DNA of 11,400 bases from CAYMLQ01 sp964390795. GTDB taxonomy: Bacteria; Verrucomicrobiota; Kiritimatiellia; RFP12; UBA1067. The DNA is taken from assembly GCA_964390795.1 (NCBI GenBank), contig CAYMLQ010000173.1, forward strand, positions 1 through 11,400, written 5' to 3'. Under the pieces are notes generated by a model. The model ran no database searches and was not told the origin of the DNA. It saw only the letters and a list, made by a program, of their open reading frames with translations. The position numbers and the translations under genes were made by a program. Below are positions 6,467 to 11,400 of this stretch, one piece after another. Position 1 is the first letter of the stretch, and every line of letters begins with the position of its first letter.

Positions 6467-7837
6467 TTACTGAACTTGCGACACTTCGTACATATGGGGG
6501 ATAGGCTGGCACATCTCGAAAAGCTGAGCGGTCAGCGCAGCCGCTTCTTTCTTGATGTCCTCCACGCGGCTCCAGTTCTCAAGATAGTTCCTCATCATGT
6601 ACGCGCCGTAATTGTTTGTCTTGTTCGGCATGGCGTCATAGCGCGCTTGGATCTCCTTCATGTCTTCCACATTCCAATGCTCGTGGTTCTTCCACCACCA
6701 GCGGGAAGCGAAGAGGCTGCGCAGCATGCTCTTGGTTCCCCACAGCTTCTCGTTCGTCCATAGCGCCTTTCCCGCCTGCTTGTACTGCGGGGTTTTATCG
6801 TTCATCGCAAGGTTAATGCCCTTGGCCAATTCCTGCGCGGCAAAACGCCCGACCTCCGTGCCGTCGATCTTTACCGCATAAGTGCCTTCCGGCAGTCCGC
6901 CGACCGACAGGATCTCCTGATTCATCTCCGCTTCAATCGGAAGATACGGAGCGATCTGCGCGGCGCGTGGGTGGACCGGATAAGGCAGCGCCTTTTCAAG
7001 CGCGGTGAAGGTCACGCCGTCTGCCTTCTTTGCAACGTCTGAGACTGTGGCGTTATCACTCGTCGTCACACGACCGTTCCCGGCGTCCACCGCCATACGC
7101 GACACGGCCGACAGCGCTCCCTGGGCCTTCAGGAATAGCCACGCCATCATCAGGTGGCCGGGCTCCCCGGGATGGATCCGGTCGTTTCCGACGATGGTGT
7201 AAGCCGGATCCGCTTTCTGGCGCTCTAAATTAAAGGCCGTCATCGGCTTATGAAAATCCACCAGTAGCGCCTCGTCCTTCGCCGCCATCTCACGGACGAT
7301 TTCCGCGCAGCGGGTCAGTCCGTCGTTGCAGGTCACAAGGTCATTGCTGCGATTGGTGAACATCACGGTCTGGTCATACGGCGACGGCGTGATGTAGATG
7401 AACTTCTGAACGCCCGCGTCCGCTTTCAGATGCTTGACCAGCTCTGCCATGTTTTTTGCGTACCCGTCCAGCGCGCTCTTCTGATCCGTCAGATTCTTTT
7501 CGGTCGGGCTCAGAGGATAAGCCCCGCGGTTGACATCGTTCATGCCGAACATGACGGTGGCCGTAGTCGGCTTATAGGGAACAACATCTTCCGGCATGCG
7601 CGCCAGCCCGCCGCGGGCGGTTTCCCCCGAGGTGCCGGCATTCACGAAGCGGATGCGCCGGTCCGGAAAGCGCGTCTGATAATACAGCGCGATGAATTCG
7701 TGATAGTGTCCGCCATGCGTAATGCTATCGCCCACGAAACAGACGGTCTCGCCGTCCTTGAACGGCTCGCCCATCAAGACACTTCCCGCAACCAAGAGCG
7801 CCCCTAACAGAAGCGCAACTGAACCTCTTCTTTTCAT
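6467..7837 (-). CDS. Secreted SGNH/GDSL hydrolase, copy B (456 aa)
   Basis: Exported SGNH-superfamily esterase or acylhydrolase, exactly as long as copy A from the chosen start and, by eye, about half identical to it along the whole length. Residues 1-23 are a signal peptide (MKRRGSVALLLGALLVAGSV core). Catalytic blocks: GDSIT with S38, NAGTSGE with G68, GMND with N100, and DRIHP with D219 and H222. The C-terminal region (250-456) repeats the copy A layout: LEKALPYP, YAVKIDGTEVG, ELAKGINLAMNDKTPQYKQA, ending PIPHMYEV against PVPHAYTV. C170 and C177 match the copy A cysteines. The open frame runs back to 7912, but a purine-rich ribosome binding site (7845-7854) and the signal peptide set the start at 7837. 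It is the first gene of the proposed four-gene operon. Having all catalytic residues, neither copy looks decayed, so the pair may differ in substrate. Confidence 0.9.
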   Translation of the reverse strand: MKRRGSVALLLGALLVAGSVLMGEPFKDGETVCFVGDSITHGGHYHEFIALYYQTRFPDRRIRFVNAGTSGETARGGLARMPEDVVPYKPTTATVMFGMNDVNRGAYPLSPTEKNLTDQKSALDGYAKNMAELVKHLKADAGVQKFIYITPSPYDQTVMFTNRSNDLVTCNDGLTRCAEIVREMAAKDEALLVDFHKPMTAFNLERQKADPAYTIVGNDRIHPGEPGHLMMAWLFLKAQGALSAVSRMAVDAGNGRVTTSDNATVSDVAKKADGVTFTALEKALPYPVHPRAAQIAPYLPIEAEMNQEILSVGGLPEGTYAVKIDGTEVGRFAAQELAKGINLAMNDKTPQYKQAGKALWTNEKLWGTKSMLRSLFASRWWWKNHEHWNVEDMKEIQARYDAMPNKTNNYGAYMMRNYLENWSRVEDIKKEAAALTAQLFEMCQPIPHMYEVSQVQ

Positions 7838-7844
7838 CGGATAT

Positions 7845-7854
7845 CCCCCCCTTT
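7845..7854 (-). promoter_or_regulatory. Ribosome binding site of SGNH copy B
   Basis: AAAGGGGGGG on the minus strand, 7 bases before ATG 7837. It corresponds to AAAGGAGA before copy A; the homologous leaders thus differ within the ribosome binding site itself, which may give different translation rates. The long G run is a weaker match to the anti-Shine-Dalgarno sequence than GGAG. Confidence 0.65.
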
Positions 7855-7856
7855 GA

Positions 7857-7892
7857 TCTCGACCGAATCGATTGAATCGAATCCGTCGATTC
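7857..7892 (-). repeat. Four-unit 9-bp imperfect tandem repeat in leader of SGNH copy B
   Basis: On the minus strand the 36 bases read GAATCGACG, GATTCGATT, CAATCGATT and CGGTCGAGA, again with TCGA at positions 4-7 of every unit. It is homologous to the array before copy A: the 32 bases from CTTTGATCTCGAC onward (7851-7882 against 5107-5138 region, + strand) differ at few positions before one repeat unit is lost, and CACTCGCC is shared on the far side (7892-7899 and 5155-5162). Confidence 0.72.
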
Positions 7893-8019
7893 ACTCGCCC
7901 CCCTCCAAACACCTCATCCCTGCCGCCGCGCCCTCTTCAATCGCAATCTCTGACCGCACGCTGGGCGCGGGCGAGCAGGGCATATTGGAGGATCCATTTA
8001 TGAGCGCATCATACAGAAG
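7893..8019 (-). other. Intergenic stretch upstream of the operon leader
   Basis: No gene is seen here. This is the likely location of the operon promoter, since it lies between the inverted repeat after the large surface-protein gene and the leader repeats of copy B. I could not find a convincing -35/-10 pair on the minus strand; CATAAA (minus strand, near 7996-8001) is AT-rich but lacks a good partner. The far end (7893-7920) keeps partial similarity to the segment before copy A (CTCGCC followed further on by CTCAT). Confidence 0.4.
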
Positions 8020-8048
8020 ACGGCGTTGCCCTGTCAGGGCAACGCCGT
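8020..8048 (-). terminator. Long perfect inverted repeat, probable terminator of the surface-protein gene
   Basis: ACGGCGTTGCCCTG (8020-8033) is repeated inverted at 8035-8048 around a single T. As RNA it would form a stem of about 12 bp with a 5-base loop. It begins 24 bases after the minus-strand stop at 8073-8075. The following minus-strand sequence is CTTCTGTATG, so the T-tract is poor and read-through into the SGNH operon is possible. Confidence 0.6.
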
Positions 8049-8072
8049 ATTTGCCATCCAGCTTCTCGCGCC

Positions 8073-11000
8073 TCAGAGGAGCAGAAGGATCGTTCCCTTG
8101 GGTGCCGCGTACAGCGCCCCTGGTCCTGACACGAACGTCGGATACGTTCTCTGGCAGATCACGCCAGAAACAAGGCGACCGGCGTATGAAACCTGGCCGA
8201 CGGTTTGCGTGCCGATATAAGACAACTGGAGCTGCGCGCCGCTTGCCACGTCGAGCGAAAGCGCTTTGGGCAACGCAAAACCGGTGCCGCCCAGATTGGC
8301 CACGGGCTCGATGGCTACGCCGTCGATGAGCGCGTTCTGATCGGTTCCCGGGAACTGCGCGGAGTTGTCGGTCATGCCTTGCAGACCGAAGCGGTACGTT
8401 CCCGCAGCGGATACGGAGAAGAGGAACTCGCGGCGCACCAGAGCGCTGTCATCCACGCGCGTCCAGCCGATGACGTTGGTCGCGCCGTTCTGCGCCAGCC
8501 AGGCCCGCACCGGATTATGCCCGTAGGTGTTGTTGTATGTCGGCGTCCGCTGGGCCGCATGGAACACGAGCCGGTAGAGCCCCGGCGCAGGGATCTGGAT
8601 GTCTTGGACGGCCGCGCCGGTCTGAACCAGCAACAGCCGCTGCGAGCCGTCGTAGAGGGCGGTTCCGTAATCGTTCGAGGACGCGAGACTGTTGTAAGCT
8701 GCGGCGTCTTTCGGTTGGCTATTTGTGTTGTAGACAAACGTCCAGTTCGCGCCCACCTCGAAGCTGCCGTTCTGAACGATGACGGCGTTTGTTTGTGGGA
8801 CGAGCGCGAGATTGTCGATCAGCCCGGCCCCAGACGTGGACTGTCCCACCAGCGACAGCTTGACGGTTTCGTTGTCGGTGACGGTAAAGGCCGTGGGCCA
8901 CACTGTCGTTGTCAGGACACTCGCAGCGGTTGATGCCGTGGTACCCAACGTGACAACCACGCCCGAACTGCGCGTGATCGTAGCTTTCGTCGTCTGGACG
9001 CCTTGGAGGGCCTTGCTGAGGTAGCAGGGCCAGTTACAGACATCCCCTTGCAGCTTGTACGTGCCGGCAGGCAGGGTGAAAGAGGTCCAGGCGCAGCCGT
9101 TACTGACGAGGCCGAGCATCACCGCACCGTAGGGGGTCGAGGGCGTATAAAGGTACGAAGTGGAAGCCGCCGTCGTAATCCCGGCAGACACTTCGTTGTT
9201 TGTGGAGGCCGTGAACGTCCAGCCAGAGGCCAGGTTCGAGGTGGTGAACGCGGTCGGATTTCGGGGGTACGCGGTCAGTTCGAAGTCGCCGTTGAAAAGG
9301 CTCACCGCGCTCGGCTTCGTCTCGAAGACGAGCGTCGCCTTGACGTCGTCGATGGTGCCGCAGGTATCGACGCCGAGGACGGTGCGTTTGAAAAGCAGCG
9401 TGTGGTTGCCCGCCTCCAGCCAAGGTAGACGGAAGTTCTGTCGGACATAGGCCTGATTGATCGTTTGAACCGTCGCGACCGCACTGGTCGTCGCGCCCTC
9501 GACCAGACAGAGGTCGATTTCATGCCTGTTGGCGTAGATGGAGCGTGCGGAGGTGAAGAATGAAACGTCATAGATGCCGGCGACGGGAAGCGACAGCGTG
9601 GTGGACGCGGACGCGTCCTGCTTCAGGGCGAGAACCTGCTTGCCTTCGGGCGCGTCATACGGACTAGCCCAGTTGTCACCGGGTGACGCAAGAGAACGGT
9701 TGAAGATGAACACCGCGTTGTCGGCGGCACCGGTCGGCGCCGGGAAGTAGGCGGTCCAGCCGTAATAGGTCTCCCCGTTGGCAAAGCTGCGGCGATACGA
9801 GGAGAGCTGTTCCGCTTCGAACGTAGCGTTGGGGACGCTGCCGCTGAGGACGGAGACGACCGAGGTGGAGACGGCGGGCGGCGTAAGGACCAGCACGCCG
9901 TTGTTGACGGTCAGACGCGCGAGGTCTGCCGGCAGAGAGGTCACCGTCACGGTGCCCGTCCCCTCTTTCACGATTTGTCCGGCTCCCGCATTCTGCGTCA
10001 CGGTAATCGCGGTGTTCGACGTGGTCACGCGGCTCCCCGCTGTGAGGGACAGCGGCACAGGGACGCGCGCGTCGAGAATCCCGCCCTGTACGGCGGCTGA
10101 GCGGAAGAGGTTGGACACGGCCGATACGTCGTCCAGAACAGCCTTGCCGTCGCCCTGTTTCTGGAGAGCGCCCTCACCGTTCAGGCGAAGAGTCAGCGTG
10201 CTGTTTGCGGCCACGTTGGCCGCCACCGTGGCCGACACGCTGGCGCGGGCCGCGAAGGGCGTGGTTGTTTTCGCGCCCAGCCACTTCTGCATGAGGTAGT
10301 GCTGGACGCGCAGGCGATCCGTCTCGGAGAGACGGTTGGTGAAGACCGCCACCTCGCACAGGTTGTCGCCGCCGATGCGCTTGCCGTAGGCCGTGATGTT
10401 ACGGTCGTTGAAGAAGTTGGCGGCGTGCGGCAGCTTAGTGGCCATGGCCACCTCGAGTAACTGCCAGCCGGGTTTGGGCCAAGCCAGCGTGCCGTCGATC
10501 CGTTCGCCGTCCAGATAGGTCCGGCCCTGCCTGACCGCTGTGGTGGTCCATTCGGTCTGATGCCAGAGCGAGGCATTTGTGCTGCCGCCGTTGTATTCCT
10601 GAATATGGAAGTCGGGATCGCCGCCCATTGCGCCAAAAATGTAGCCATAGGATTGAAATACGCCGTGGAGGGCGAAGACGTGGCAGATTTTGGTGATGTC
10701 CGCCGTGGTATTGGCAGGCGTGGTCCACGTCATCGTGCGGAGCGAGTTATAGCGGCCGAACCAGATGGACGGCAGCGTGCCGCTGACACCGGCGTTCAAC
10801 ATGAGTTGGGGTGCGACGTTCGTGAAGGCCCAGTTAACCACGGCACGCGTGTGCCGGAACGGCGCGACGGAATTGGTCTCGCGCGCATCCAGCCAGGCGT
10901 CAACATAGGTGTTGCCGTTCGACGACACGGTGACGACATTCGTGGTGGCGTCGACCCAAAAGGCGGCGCTGGCGAGGACGTCCAACGGGAATGCGATGGG

Positions 11001-11321
11001 TGCGATCGCCGTGCTGGCGTCGCTGCGGACGAGCAGGGAACCCTCGCGGACGACGAGGCCGCCGCCCGCCTGCACGGTGAGGTTGGTGGTCGCCAGCGTC
11101 AGCGTTCCCGCTCCGGTCTTGTTGTACGTGCCTTCTGAGATCAGAAGACGGTCGACGAGATTCGAGGTCTCTCCGACGGGAACAAACGCGCTGAGGGCTT
11201 CGCGGTAACCCGCGCCCGAGGGCGCGGCACCTGCATCGGAGGGTGAAAGAACGAAAGACCAGCAGCAGAGGCCTAGAGCCGCAAAAGTGTTCCAAGTCAT
11301 GTCAACGGGTCGTTTGTTCAT
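8073..11321 (-). CDS. Large secreted multidomain beta-rich surface protein
   Basis: A 1082-residue protein with an apparent signal peptide in residues 1-33 (hydrophobic core at 11-26, AGAA before the mature part). Residues 63-100 (TYNKTGAGTLTLATTNLTVQAGGG) and 380-480 match the style of autotransporter-associated beta-strand repeats. Residues 108-350 look like a LamG/concanavalin-type lectin fold (AAFWVDATT, RTYLDGERIDGTLAWP, LCEVAVFTNRLSETDRLRVQHYL). Three jelly-roll-like segments follow: 498-668 (NATFEAEQ...), 674-842 (FNGDFELTAY... GLIDNLAL) and 848-1005 (QNGSFEVGANW... ALIDGVAI); the last two open with NGxFE and close with a LIDxxA motif. The end, GPGALYAAPKGTILLLL, is short and hydrophobic and may be a sorting tail, but it is not a known signal. 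No catalytic motif is seen. Surface adhesion or glycan binding is inferred. AGGAGG precedes ATG 11321 by 8 bases, fixing the start. Confidence 0.82.
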   Translation of the reverse strand: MNKRPVDMTWNTFAALGLCCWSFVLSPSDAGAAPSGAGYREALSAFVPVGETSNLVDRLLISEGTYNKTGAGTLTLATTNLTVQAGGGLVVREGSLLVRSDASTAIAPIAFPLDVLASAAFWVDATTNVVTVSSNGNTYVDAWLDARETNSVAPFRHTRAVVNWAFTNVAPQLMLNAGVSGTLPSIWFGRYNSLRTMTWTTPANTTADITKICHVFALHGVFQSYGYIFGAMGGDPDFHIQEYNGGSTNASLWHQTEWTTTAVRQGRTYLDGERIDGTLAWPKPGWQLLEVAMATKLPHAANFFNDRNITAYGKRIGGDNLCEVAVFTNRLSETDRLRVQHYLMQKWLGAKTTTPFAARASVSATVAANVAANSTLTLRLNGEGALQKQGDGKAVLDDVSAVSNLFRSAAVQGGILDARVPVPLSLTAGSRVTTSNTAITVTQNAGAGQIVKEGTGTVTVTSLPADLARLTVNNGVLVLTPPAVSTSVVSVLSGSVPNATFEAEQLSSYRRSFANGETYYGWTAYFPAPTGAADNAVFIFNRSLASPGDNWASPYDAPEGKQVLALKQDASASTTLSLPVAGIYDVSFFTSARSIYANRHEIDLCLVEGATTSAVATVQTINQAYVRQNFRLPWLEAGNHTLLFKRTVLGVDTCGTIDDVKATLVFETKPSAVSLFNGDFELTAYPRNPTAFTTSNLASGWTFTASTNNEVSAGITTAASTSYLYTPSTPYGAVMLGLVSNGCAWTSFTLPAGTYKLQGDVCNWPCYLSKALQGVQTTKATITRSSGVVVTLGTTASTAASVLTTTVWPTAFTVTDNETVKLSLVGQSTSGAGLIDNLALVPQTNAVIVQNGSFEVGANWTFVYNTNSQPKDAAAYNSLASSNDYGTALYDGSQRLLLVQTGAAVQDIQIPAPGLYRLVFHAAQRTPTYNNTYGHNPVRAWLAQNGATNVIGWTRVDDSALVRREFLFSVSAAGTYRFGLQGMTDNSAQFPGTDQNALIDGVAIEPVANLGGTGFALPKALSLDVASGAQLQLSYIGTQTVGQVSYAGRLVSGVICQRTYPTFVSGPGALYAAPKGTILLLL

Positions 11322-11329
11322 CGAAGTCG

Positions 11330-11335
11330 CCTCCT
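11330..11335 (-). promoter_or_regulatory. Strong ribosome binding site of the surface-protein gene
   Basis: Perfect AGGAGG on the minus strand with 8-base spacing to ATG 11321. It favours this ATG over the in-frame ATG at 11300 (residue 8). It is the strongest ribosome binding site in the window. Confidence 0.8.
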
Positions 11336-11400
11336 GATTGATTGCATTTCACTAGCATCCCATAGGCTTGGCCGGCGACATGCCGATTCCCATGATTGGC
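11336..11400 (-). other. Upstream region of the surface-protein gene
   Basis: No gene is seen in these last 65 bases. A short imperfect hairpin (GCCGAT at 11382-11387 with ATTGGC at 11395-11400, one G-T pair) lies at the window edge and could belong to an upstream terminator. No -10/-35 pair is recognisable. Confidence 0.3.

Noticed and set aside
7853..8329. 158-codon + strand frame spanning the intergenic region
   Set aside because: It runs through the 9-bp repeats, the inverted repeat and the antisense of the surface gene; no ribosome binding site or recognisable protein.
8205..8933. 242-codon + strand frame
   Set aside because: Antisense to the jelly-roll region of the surface protein, whose minus-strand frame is open for 1082 codons with clear domain motifs.

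Overview
The window reads as chromosomal DNA of a high-GC bacterium. One housekeeping gene on the + strand converges on a minus-strand block of five genes, all with apparent signal peptides. Three features together suggest the PVC superphylum, with Kiritimatiellota or Verrucomicrobiota most likely: secreted SGNH hydrolases with a long C-terminal extension, a GxGYxYP-family putative glycoside hydrolase, and a large beta-strand/LamG-like/jelly-roll surface protein. This placement is inferred from protein style only; there is no rRNA or other phylogenetic marker apart from the transketolase fragment.

Layout. Positions 1-684 (+) hold the C-terminal part of a transketolase, followed by a strong intrinsic terminator at 718-754. 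Reading the minus strand in the direction of transcription: 11321-8073 encodes a large secreted multidomain beta-rich protein; a long perfect inverted repeat follows its stop at 8020-8048. Then 7837-6467 encodes SGNH hydrolase copy B, 6435-5173 a LamG-like plus SGNH hydrolase, 5094-3724 SGNH hydrolase copy A, and 3684-754 a GxGYxYP-family protein. The last four genes are separated by only 31, 78 and 39 bases and look like one operon. Its last stop codon touches the T-tract of the transketolase terminator.

How the genes may work together. The operon would export three SGNH esterases/acylhydrolases and one putative glycoside hydrolase carrying carbohydrate-binding-like end modules. This looks like a small polysaccharide-processing cassette, in which esterases remove acyl groups and a hydrolase then attacks the chain. 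The upstream surface protein has lectin-like and jelly-roll modules and could bind the same substrate or the cell surface. The substrate cannot be read from the sequence.

Most unusual feature. The two 456-residue SGNH paralogues (A and B) lie on either side of an unrelated SGNH gene. Each is preceded, just before its ribosome binding site, by a homologous array of imperfect 9-bp repeats with an invariant TCGA core (five units at 5111-5155, four at 7857-7892). The duplicated unit therefore includes the leader. I found no CRISPR, phage, transposon, defence or RNA gene. There is no gene-free stretch above 300 bases; the longest gap is 7838-8072.
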